Source: Gammaproteobacteria bacterium RIFCSPLOWO2_02_FULL_56_15
GTDB lineage: Bacteria > Pseudomonadota > Gammaproteobacteria > Eutrophobiales > Eutrophobiaceae
Assembly (NCBI GenBank): GCA_001801825.1
Contig: MGYR01000204.1
Coordinates: forward strand, 1 to 12,969
Reading direction: 5' to 3'
Length of the DNA: 12,969 nucleotides
Shown: positions 6,625 through 12,969 of the stretch, piece by piece
How positions within the stretch are numbered: position 1 is the stretch's first letter
Layout of the letters: each line of letters starts with the position of its first letter
The notes under the pieces: model-generated
The model's input: the letters and a program-made list of their open reading frames with translations, nothing else
What the model was told of the DNA's origin: nothing
Database searches by the model: none
Position numbers and translations under genes: made by a program

Positions 6625-9201
6625 ATGGTTCACATGCCACAGAGAAAAGGCGTTGTTCGATTTTTTGCAGCAGTCCTCACGGTATCCGGTCTGGCTATGT
6701 CTTCCGGAGTAATGGCCCAGGGCGGGGCACTCGAGGAGATCCTGGTCACCGCCCAGTTTCGTGAAGAAAATATCCAGGAAGTTCCGCTTTCGATCTCCGC
6801 CTTGTCCGGCGATTCCCTGGAGGCCAAGAATGCCACCAGCGTACTCGATATCGAAAAATGGACGCCCAACCTGCAGATCGATCAACTGGGTTCCGGTTGG
6901 GGTCCCACCTTGGCGGTCAATGCCCGCGGCATGGGTCTGAACGATTTCAAAGCGGTGTTTGAACCGGCAGTGCCCATCTACGTGGATGACGTATTGCTGG
7001 GTCGGCCCACCGGCGCCAATCTGGACCTGCTGGATCTGGAGCGGGTCGAGGTCCTGCGTGGACCCCAGGGGACACTGTTCGGCAGCAACGCGGCCGGCGG
7101 TGTGATCCGCCTGATCACCCGCAAACCCACTGGTGACGGCCCCACAGTCCTGGAAACCACCATGGGCAGCTACAATACCTTCAATACCCGGGGATCCTTC
7201 GAGACCGCCCTGGGTGATAACCTCTTCGGCCGTTTTTCCTTCTCCACCAAGCGCCGTGATGGCTATGTCGATGTGCTGGACTTCACCTGCGAAATGATCC
7301 GCCGCGGCACCCCGCAGCGTGCCGGCATCGGTGACGGCTTGGCAGCTGACGGTCCGGATGCCGGTACTGCGCCGGACGTGGTTGTCGCAGGCAGTCCCGC
7401 AGACAATGCCTTCGGCATTCCTATCCAGACCTCACCCAACGGCACCAACGAGGGCTGCAAGGTGGATGAGATGGGCGATGAGGGCATCGTCTCCGGCCGC
7501 GCCCAGGTCCGCTGGGTGGTGAACGAGGACCTGGAATTCAATTTCTCCGGGGACGCGATGTTCATGGATCAGAAGAGCCCCCAGGACCATGTCGCAGATA
7601 CGGCTGACAAACCCGCAAACGGGGGTTTTGGTCTGGTAAATGCCAGCAACAACCTGGTGAACATACCGAATTTCGGTGTACCCTATGATGACCGCTTCGC
7701 CCCGCGGAACCCATTCATCAACTATTCCTCCTTTGTGGATCCCGGCATAACCTTCGGAATACCGGACCAGGCGGGAAGCAGCACCGGCCAGGTGGCGCGC
7801 TATCCGGGAGGAATTCTTACCCCCAACACCATGGAGGTGCAGCACTGGGGTATGAGCGGCACCGTGGACTGGTCCATCAACGAGACCCTGAATGCCAGGG
7901 TGATCGTCGCCTACCGCGAGTTCGATTCCTACTTCGGCCGGGATTCGGATGGCTCACCCATTCCCCTGAACCATACCGTGGACACCTATGACGACGAACA
8001 GTTCTCCATCGAGGGCCGCCTGAGCGGTACCCTGGAAATGAGCAGCTGGACCACGGACTGGACGACGGGTGTCTTCTGGTATGATGCCTCGGATTACAAT
8101 TCCAACATTTCGCTACTGCATATGGGTGTCATCGGTGCGGGCGACATCGACCGTATCGACGACCAGACCAACCAGAAACTGGGCCTGTTCCTGCATACCA
8201 TCAACCGGTTGTCAGATCAGTGGACTCTTACGGCTGGACTTAGATACACCACGGATGAGAAGGATATCCTGCAGACACGCATCAAGCGAATTCTTGAGAT
8301 CCGTGCCTACGTCCCTGCGGATTACCTCTTCGCCCCGACTCCCCAGTCCCAGGATTCGGAGCGGGTGACGCCCATGGCCAGCCTCGCCTACCAATGGAAT
8401 GACGATATCATGACCTACTTCACCTACCAGCAGGGCTTCCGCGGGGGTGGCTTCAACCCGCGTCCTGCTACGGTAGCTACTGTCGGAAAATTTGATCCCG
8501 AAGATGTAGAGAACTTTGAACTCGGTATCAAGAGCGACTGGCTGGATCGCCGGCTGCGGGTCAATGCGAACCTGTTCTACATGGACTATACGGACTTGCA
8601 GTTGCCGGCCGTGGTGCTGGAGCCGGGACAGACGCTAGCGACCTTCCCCACGAAAAACGCGGGTGAGGCGGATCTGCTGGGCATCGAGATGGATTTTACG
8701 GCCTACCCGACCGAACATTTCTCCATCGACGGCACCTTCGGCTGGCTTGGCTTCTCCTACGTCGACCTGGGCGCGGCGGATCCCGCTGTCGTTGCCAGCT
8801 TCCCGGGCGGCGCCGGTACGGCGCTTGGCAACCCCTGCCTGGAATGCCGGCCGCTGCGTGCGCCGGAGATCAGCGCCTCGCTCGGCGCCTCCTACACCAC
8901 GCCGATCAGCAGCGGGGAATGGGGTAATTTCACCCTGCGTGGCGATGTCTCCTATCAGTCGGAAACCAACTTCACGGCGAACAACTTCACACGCGCCAAC
9001 CAGAACGGCTATTCCGTCGTGAATGCCCGCGCCACCTGGGTCTCCCCCACGGATGACTGGGAAATCTCGGTTAGTGGCGCCAATCTCACCGACAAGCTGT
9101 ACAAGACCAGCGTGCTGGATTTCATGGATTCGCTCGGCGGCATCCAGTACGGTTACGGCCTGCCGCGGATGTTTTTCGCCAGCGTAAAGAAGCGCTTCTA
9201 G
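6625..9201 (+). CDS. TonB-dependent outer-membrane receptor 2 (paralogue of receptor 1)
   Basis: An 858-residue outer-membrane receptor. The ATG at 6625 follows GGGGGG (6611-6616) eight bases upstream; an in-frame ATG at 6634 is an alternative that does not alter the mature protein. The order is: signal peptide with hydrophobic core about 10-28 and likely cleavage in VMA-QG (near 31); TonB box EEILVTA (37-43); plug domain about 48-168, with VEVLRGPQGTLFGSN (141-155); then a barrel ending in phenylalanine (VKKRF). It parallels receptor 1 along its whole length: shared FGRDSDG, DDIMTY and GFRGGGF, and a closely similar plug. A cysteine pair, C222 and C278, brackets a variable insertion at the position of the C240/C292 pair in receptor 1. 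A CLEC motif (738-741) lies in a different loop from the CSPC of receptor 1. Divergence in the loops suggests a related but not identical ligand, or two steps in handling one complex substrate. Ligand unknown. Confidence 0.93.
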   Translation: MVHMPQRKGVVRFFAAVLTVSGLAMSSGVMAQGGALEEILVTAQFREENIQEVPLSISALSGDSLEAKNATSVLDIEKWTPNLQIDQLGSGWGPTLAVNARGMGLNDFKAVFEPAVPIYVDDVLLGRPTGANLDLLDLERVEVLRGPQGTLFGSNAAGGVIRLITRKPTGDGPTVLETTMGSYNTFNTRGSFETALGDNLFGRFSFSTKRRDGYVDVLDFTCEMIRRGTPQRAGIGDGLAADGPDAGTAPDVVVAGSPADNAFGIPIQTSPNGTNEGCKVDEMGDEGIVSGRAQVRWVVNEDLEFNFSGDAMFMDQKSPQDHVADTADKPANGGFGLVNASNNLVNIPNFGVPYDDRFAPRNPFINYSSFVDPGITFGIPDQAGSSTGQVARYPGGILTPNTMEVQHWGMSGTVDWSINETLNARVIVAYREFDSYFGRDSDGSPIPLNHTVDTYDDEQFSIEGRLSGTLEMSSWTTDWTTGVFWYDASDYNSNISLLHMGVIGAGDIDRIDDQTNQKLGLFLHTINRLSDQWTLTAGLRYTTDEKDILQTRIKRILEIRAYVPADYLFAPTPQSQDSERVTPMASLAYQWNDDIMTYFTYQQGFRGGGFNPRPATVATVGKFDPEDVENFELGIKSDWLDRRLRVNANLFYMDYTDLQLPAVVLEPGQTLATFPTKNAGEADLLGIEMDFTAYPTEHFSIDGTFGWLGFSYVDLGAADPAVVASFPGGAGTALGNPCLECRPLRAPEISASLGASYTTPISSGEWGNFTLRGDVSYQSETNFTANNFTRANQNGYSVVNARATWVSPTDDWEISVSGANLTDKLYKTSVLDFMDSLGGIQYGYGLPRMFFASVKKRF

Positions 9202-9219
9202 TCGGCTGCTTCCACCATC

Positions 9220-9261
9220 AAGGGGCCGGAGTGTTTTTCACCACACTCCGGCCCCTTTATT
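9220..9261 (+). terminator. Terminator after receptor 2, near-copy of the one after receptor 1
   Basis: A 15-bp perfect stem (9220-9234 with 9243-9257) has an 8-base loop and ends in CCCCTTTATT. The arms share AAGGGGCCGGAGTG and CACTCCGGCCCCTTTATT with the receptor 1 terminator. It starts 19 bases after the receptor 2 stop and ends about 25 bases before the permease start, so the permease must rely on read-through or on a promoter inside or near this small gap. Confidence 0.85.
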
Positions 9262-9286
9262 CGTTATGCGTGTGACCGGAGAAAAG

Positions 9287-10627
9287 ATGCTCGAAGCCCG
9301 GGCCGGGTCGGGAGGTGTACGATACAGCCCCGGTTATTGCAACTACGTGCTCGGCGTGCTCTGCCTGGGCTACGTCTTCAATTCCATGGACCGCTCGGTA
9401 CTGGGGGTTCTGCTGGAATCCATCAAGGAACAATTCAACGCCAGCGACACCGCCCTGGGTCTGCTGGGCGGCATCTCCTTCGCGCTGTTCTATGCCGTCA
9501 TGGGGATCCCGCTCGCGGCGCTCGCGGATCGCTTCAACCGGCGCAACCTGCTGGCCATCTGCATCTCCGCCTGGAGCCTCATGACCGCGTTGTGCGGCGC
9601 CGCAACCAGTTTTCTGATACTGCTGCTCGCGCGCATCGGCACGGCCGTCGGCGAGTCGGGCGGCAGCCCGCCTTCCCATTCGCTGATCGCGGATTACTTC
9701 CCGGTCAGCCGGCGGGCGACGGCACTGTCCGTCTATGCCCTGGCGATCCCCATCGGCGGGGCACTCGGCATCTTTCTGGGCGGTTGGTTCAACGAATTCT
9801 ACGGCTGGCGAATGGCCTTCTTCCTGGTGGGTTTGCCGGGTATCCTGGTGGGGCTGCTGGTGCGCTACACTGTGCAGGAACCGCCCCGGGGCCATGCGGA
9901 TCAGGCCTCGGCGGATATGGCTGCGGCTAAGGCGCCGCAACTCCTGGAGGCGTTGAAATTCCTCTGGAGCCGGAAGTCCTTCCGGCATCTGACCATGGCG
10001 GCCGGCACCCACTCCTTTGTCTGGTACAGCGGCAGCAACTGGAACGCCGCCTTCTTCATGCGCTCCCATGATCTGGGCAGCGGCGAGACCGGCACCTACC
10101 TGTCGATATTTCAGTTCATCGGCATCATCGGCACCTTTCTCGGGGGGTACCTCTCGGACCGGATCAGCACCCGCAGGAACGATCGGCGGTGGTACCTGTG
10201 GGTTCCCGGCATCGCCTGCCTGGTCATGGTGCCCCTGCAATGGGTGGCCTACCTGAGTCCGAATCTCAGCCTGGTCATGGCCCTGTTTGCCGTGCTGATG
10301 ATCCTGGCCTCCCTGTTTTTCGGGCCCTCCTTCGCCATGACCCAGGCGCTGGCTACCCTCCGGACCCGCGCCGTGGCCATCTCCATCCTCCTGTTCATGC
10401 AGACCCTGATCGGCATGGGACTCGGCCCCCTGTTCGTGGGTATGATCAGCGATGCCCTGGAGTCCACGGCAGGAGACGACTCGTTGAGTTTCGCCATGGC
10501 GATCGTCGGTTTCTTCAATGTCTGGGCGGCCCTGCATTATTTTCTCGGGGCGCGGGTGCTGCGGCAGGACTTGGCCGCGACCGAGGCGCTGCTGAAGTCA
10601 GTGGCCGAACCCGGGGAGCCGCGCTGA
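9287..10627 (+). CDS. Spinster-like major facilitator superfamily permease
   Basis: A 446-residue inner-membrane transporter with the expected twelve hydrophobic segments in two halves. Residues 31-36 (FNSMDR) end the first membrane helix, which carries the conserved MDR. The motif-A loop GIPLAALADRFNRR is at 73-86, followed by the ARIGTAVGESGGSPPSHSLIADYF block that is typical of spinster-like bacterial MFS proteins. I prefer the ATG at 9287, which has GGAG (9278-9281) five bases upstream; the in-frame ATG at 9266 lies almost against the terminator stem and lacks a binding site. The gene lies downstream of two TonB receptors and 61 bases before an FAD oxidoreductase in the same direction, so it probably carries the receptor-delivered substrate or its periplasmic product into the cytosol. 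Spinster relatives are seen beside TonB receptors in many proteobacteria, but their substrates vary, and none can be assigned here. Confidence 0.9.
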   Translation: MLEARAGSGGVRYSPGYCNYVLGVLCLGYVFNSMDRSVLGVLLESIKEQFNASDTALGLLGGISFALFYAVMGIPLAALADRFNRRNLLAICISAWSLMTALCGAATSFLILLLARIGTAVGESGGSPPSHSLIADYFPVSRRATALSVYALAIPIGGALGIFLGGWFNEFYGWRMAFFLVGLPGILVGLLVRYTVQEPPRGHADQASADMAAAKAPQLLEALKFLWSRKSFRHLTMAAGTHSFVWYSGSNWNAAFFMRSHDLGSGETGTYLSIFQFIGIIGTFLGGYLSDRISTRRNDRRWYLWVPGIACLVMVPLQWVAYLSPNLSLVMALFAVLMILASLFFGPSFAMTQALATLRTRAVAISILLFMQTLIGMGLGPLFVGMISDALESTAGDDSLSFAMAIVGFFNVWAALHYFLGARVLRQDLAATEALLKSVAEPGEPR

Positions 10628-10688
10628 AAGAACCGCCCTATCCGCGGTACCCATACCAGGTGATTATTCTCTCAACAGGTGACATAAG

Positions 10689-12062
10689 ATGCGACCAGGT
10701 AACCACGAAACCATCCGGGAGCCGGAAAGAACCATTCCGGTATATCGAACCTCAGAAATCCTCGTCGTCGGCGGCGGCCCGGCCGGAGTCTGCGCCGCCA
10801 TCTCCGCAGCGCGGGCCGGGGCCGAGGTCACGCTGGTGGAACGCTACGGCTGTCTCGGCGGGCTCTCCACCGGGGGTCTGGTGATCTGGATTGATCGCAT
10901 GACCGACTGGGAAGGGCAATTGGTGGTCGGCGGACTGGGTAAGGAAATCACGGATGCCTGCGATGCGGAGAATGCCCTCATTGGCCCGCCACGGGAACAG
11001 TGGGGTTCGAAGGACAAGAAACTGGCCGCCTACTGGGGGATGCGCACCGCCGGGCACCGGGGCACAGTGAATTTTTCTCCGACTGCAGATCCCGAAATCC
11101 TCAAACTGATCCTTAACGATATGGTGCGCGAGGCCGGGGTCCAGGTGCTCTTTCATTCCTGGGCTGTTGCTTCCCTCGTCGAGGGGAATTCCGTCACTGG
11201 TGCGATCTTCGAAAGCAAGGAAGGACGCTTTGCCGTACGTGGGGGACTCTCCATCGACTGCTCGGGCGACGGTGATATCTTCGCGGGCGCCGGAGCGGAA
11301 TTCGAGAATGATTTCGACAGCGTCTCCGCGCACGCCCGGCTCAACACCAGCTTCCGCTTCGGCAATGTGGACATGCGGAGATTCCTCGATTTTCGGATGA
11401 TCTATCCGGAGAAATACAGCCAACTCATGCGGGAAGCGAGCAGCGAGGATGAGTGGCTGACCAATACGGCCTTCGTGACGCCCAATGACACGATTGCGCT
11501 CTTTCTGACTCCGAAATTCAGCGGGTATTCCGCGCTCAAGGTATCTGACCTGACCGAGGTTGAGTTCCGCTCCCGGGATACCATGCGCAAGGTGCTGGCC
11601 TGGTATCGGGCTAATATGCCGGGTTTCGAACGGGCCTGGATCCATGACACGGCTTCCCAGATCGGGACCCGGCACAGCCGGAGACTGAGAGGCACGCGCA
11701 GGGTGGACATTGCCCAATGGCGTGAGGACGGCAGCAGCGCCGAAAGCATAGGCATGTGCCCCGGGCTTTCACCTGAATTTTCAACCCTCGAAATCCCGTT
11801 CGGAGTGCTCCTGCCGGAAAAACTGGATGGAATCCTCGCAGCCGGCCGCAATCTTTCCTGTGATACAACCTCCCATGCTGCACTACGGGAGATCCCGGAA
11901 TGCTGGGTCATGGGTCAGGCCGCCGGCGTGGGCGCGGCCCTCGCAATACGCTCTGGACGGCAGGTCCGGGAAATTCCGGTCGCGGAAATCCAGGCGGAAC
12001 TGAGGAGACAGGGCGCACTGGTGAGCCGTGCGGACTGCATTCCCCGTGACCGCGAAAACTGA
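10689..12062 (+). CDS. FAD-dependent oxidoreductase (FAD_oxidored type)
   Basis: A 457-residue flavoprotein. The N-terminal Rossmann motif ILVVGGGPAGVCAAISAARAG (24-44) ends with the ribose-binding acidic residue E51, and CLGGLSTGG (55-63) follows. The middle has DCSGDGDIFAGAGA, a second FAD-contact strand. The C-terminal third has TASQIGTRHSRRLRG and IPFGVLLPEKLDGILAAGRNLS, followed by an alanine- and glycine-rich helix, as in the Pfam FAD_oxidored family. There is no signal peptide, so it is cytosolic. The start ATG at 10689 has AGGTGA (10677-10682) six bases upstream. It follows the permease by 61 bases with no terminator and is likely co-transcribed with it. It faces dehydratase 2 tail to tail across 95 bases. 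It would oxidise an imported hydroxylated compound, perhaps before dehydration by the IlvD/Edd enzymes; this order is inference. The family is functionally poorly defined. Confidence 0.88.
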   Translation: MRPGNHETIREPERTIPVYRTSEILVVGGGPAGVCAAISAARAGAEVTLVERYGCLGGLSTGGLVIWIDRMTDWEGQLVVGGLGKEITDACDAENALIGPPREQWGSKDKKLAAYWGMRTAGHRGTVNFSPTADPEILKLILNDMVREAGVQVLFHSWAVASLVEGNSVTGAIFESKEGRFAVRGGLSIDCSGDGDIFAGAGAEFENDFDSVSAHARLNTSFRFGNVDMRRFLDFRMIYPEKYSQLMREASSEDEWLTNTAFVTPNDTIALFLTPKFSGYSALKVSDLTEVEFRSRDTMRKVLAWYRANMPGFERAWIHDTASQIGTRHSRRLRGTRRVDIAQWREDGSSAESIGMCPGLSPEFSTLEIPFGVLLPEKLDGILAAGRNLSCDTTSHAALREIPECWVMGQAAGVGAALAIRSGRQVREIPVAEIQAELRRQGALVSRADCIPRDREN

Positions 12063-12157
12063 CCCCGGGAATATTCGAAGTAGTCCACTCCGGAGAGCCC
12101 GGCAAGCCTTATTTTGACCCGGTGGAATATCCAATAAGGACTTTTTCGTGCAGCAGT

Positions 12158-12969
12158 TTATTTCTTGATATGTACCGCACCCGTGGTCATGGGCTGTACG
12201 GTGCGCTGATAGATGGAAAGGTATCCGGTGGCGGCGGGCAAGGGTTTGTCACCGCGCCGCTCTCTCCGCCGGTTCAATATTCCCTCGCTGACATTCAGAT
12301 CCAGTTGCTGACGATCCACGTCGATAACGATCTCATCCCCGTTTTCCACCAGGCTTAAGGGACCGCCGACGGCCGATTCAGGGGAAACCTCCGCTACGGT
12401 AATCCCCTTGTTGCACAGCCCGGAGAGCTGGCCATCGGTCACGAAGGCTACTTCCTGCGAAAGTCCCGCCGCATCCAGGGCAAAGACCACGCGGGAGGCG
12501 CTGCCCGCCATGGCGGGACCGCCTTTCAGACCCATTCCCCGAATGACAAGAACACTTCCGGGTCGAATCTCTCCCCGCTGGATCGCGCTGATTCCGGAGA
12601 TTGCATCCTCATGCACCACGGCAGGTCCCGTGAATTGTGACTTCCGGCGGCCGTCGCGAACCCCGAGTTTGACGATGGCGCTTTCCGTCGCCAGGGTACC
12701 CTGCAGAACCACGATGGGAGACTGGTTGGAAAAGGGCCGATTCACGGGACGGATGACTTCTGCATTTTCCACCCGGACATTGACCAGGTTTTCCGCGAGG
12801 GTCTTTCCTGTCACCGTCATCACACTGGTGTCTATCAATGATTCCAGCTGTTTTAAAACCGCTCGTGCACCACCGGCTGCCTCGAATTCAGAGATGGTAT
12901 GTTTGCCATTGGGTTTCACGGCGCTCAGTACTGGTATCCGGCCACCCAGCTCGTTAAACAGGCCGAAAA
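12158..12969 (-). CDS. IlvD/Edd-family dehydratase, copy 2 (5' end beyond window)
   Basis: The C-terminal 269 residues of a second dehydratase of the same family as copy 1; the start codon and the Fe-S cysteines lie beyond the right edge. The visible part overlaps the last 80 or so residues of copy 1 and clearly resembles it: IPVLSAVKPNG against IPVLSAVRPNG, EFEAAGGARA in both, and VMTVTGKTL in both. Further on are the C-domain blocks GGPAMAGSASRVVFAL and FVTDGQLSGLCNKG, the latter matching the family TDGR-x-SG motif with the catalytic-type serine kept and the arginine replaced by glutamine, then VSPESAVGGPLSLVENGDEI. The protein ends at a TAA at 12160-12158. An in-frame GTG near 12919 is internal and not the start. 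Substrate unknown; the non-standard motifs argue against the housekeeping branched-chain enzyme. Confidence 0.9.
   Translation of the reverse strand, partial: FGLFNELGGRIPVLSAVKPNGKHTISEFEAAGGARAVLKQLESLIDTSVMTVTGKTLAENLVNVRVENAEVIRPVNRPFSNQSPIVVLQGTLATESAIVKLGVRDGRRKSQFTGPAVVHEDAISGISAIQRGEIRPGSVLVIRGMGLKGGPAMAGSASRVVFALDAAGLSQEVAFVTDGQLSGLCNKGITVAEVSPESAVGGPLSLVENGDEIVIDVDRQQLDLNVSEGILNRRRERRGDKPLPAATGYLSIYQRTVQPMTTGAVHIKK

Noticed and set aside
6463..6885. Minus-strand open frame of 140 codons across the receptor 2 leader and signal peptide
   Set aside because: It overlaps the receptor 2 start and TonB box; no motif and no convincing ribosome binding site.
9266..9286. Upstream ATG start for the permease
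   Set aside because: It lies nine bases after the terminator stem with no ribosome binding site, while the ATG at 9287 has GGAG five bases upstream.
9257..10537. Long open frame of 426 codons antisense to the permease
   Set aside because: It is the mirror of a well-supported MFS gene; its translation is rich in Q, H, G, D and E with no domain, and it runs into the receptor 2 terminator.
10752..11717. Open frame of 321 codons antisense to the FAD oxidoreductase
   Set aside because: It overlaps clear flavoprotein motifs on the plus strand and shows no motif, binding site or signal of its own.
12063..12157. Possible terminator between the convergent oxidoreductase and dehydratase 2 genes
   Set aside because: CTCCGGAG and a few short arms are present, but I could not draw a stem of convincing length followed by a T-run on either strand.
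1..12969. CRISPR array, tRNA, rRNA, insertion sequence or phage content
   Set aside because: No regularly spaced repeats, cloverleaf-like segment, transposase or integrase motif was seen on either strand.

Overview
The window is a GC-rich Gram-negative chromosomal segment. It encodes two large TonB-dependent outer-membrane receptors with signal peptides and C-terminal phenylalanines, so the host has an outer membrane. Protein style (spinster-type MFS next to TonB receptors, LysR regulator, IlvD/Edd dehydratases) suggests a proteobacterium, probably a marine-type gammaproteobacterium. That placement is an inference from gene content, not from a marker gene.

Layout, left to right. (1) An IlvD/Edd-family Fe-S dehydratase on the minus strand, cut by the left edge (N-terminal 375 residues present). 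(2) A short intergenic region with a perfect palindrome. (3) A LysR-type regulator on the minus strand. (4) A divergent intergenic region, then TonB receptor 1 (plus), closed by a strong perfect-stem terminator. (5) A methyltransferase-like protein of unknown role (plus). (6) A 359-bp gene-free region with several small dyads, then TonB receptor 2 (plus), a paralogue of receptor 1, closed by a terminator almost identical to the first. (7) A spinster-like MFS permease and an FAD-dependent oxidoreductase (plus, 61 bp apart, probably one operon). (8) A second IlvD/Edd-family dehydratase on the minus strand, convergent with the oxidoreductase and cut by the right edge (C-terminal 269 residues present).

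How the genes may work together: two outer-membrane receptors would bring a substrate into the periplasm, the MFS permease would carry it or a derivative across the inner membrane, and the FAD oxidoreductase plus the two dehydratases would oxidise and dehydrate it. IlvD/Edd enzymes act on 2,3-dihydroxy acids or sugar acids, so a polyhydroxylated carboxylic acid or glycoside is a reasonable guess. The sequence does not identify the substrate. No glycoside hydrolase, aldolase or other diagnostic enzyme is inside the window.

The most notable non-coding signal is an 11-bp dyad of the form YTRCA-N-TGYAR. It occurs upstream of dehydratase 1 (1216-1226), receptor 1 (2351-2361) and receptor 2 (6414-6424 and 6551-6561), and I did not find it in front of the other genes. 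It could be a shared operator that ties the locus together. No tRNA, rRNA, CRISPR array, insertion sequence or phage gene was seen.
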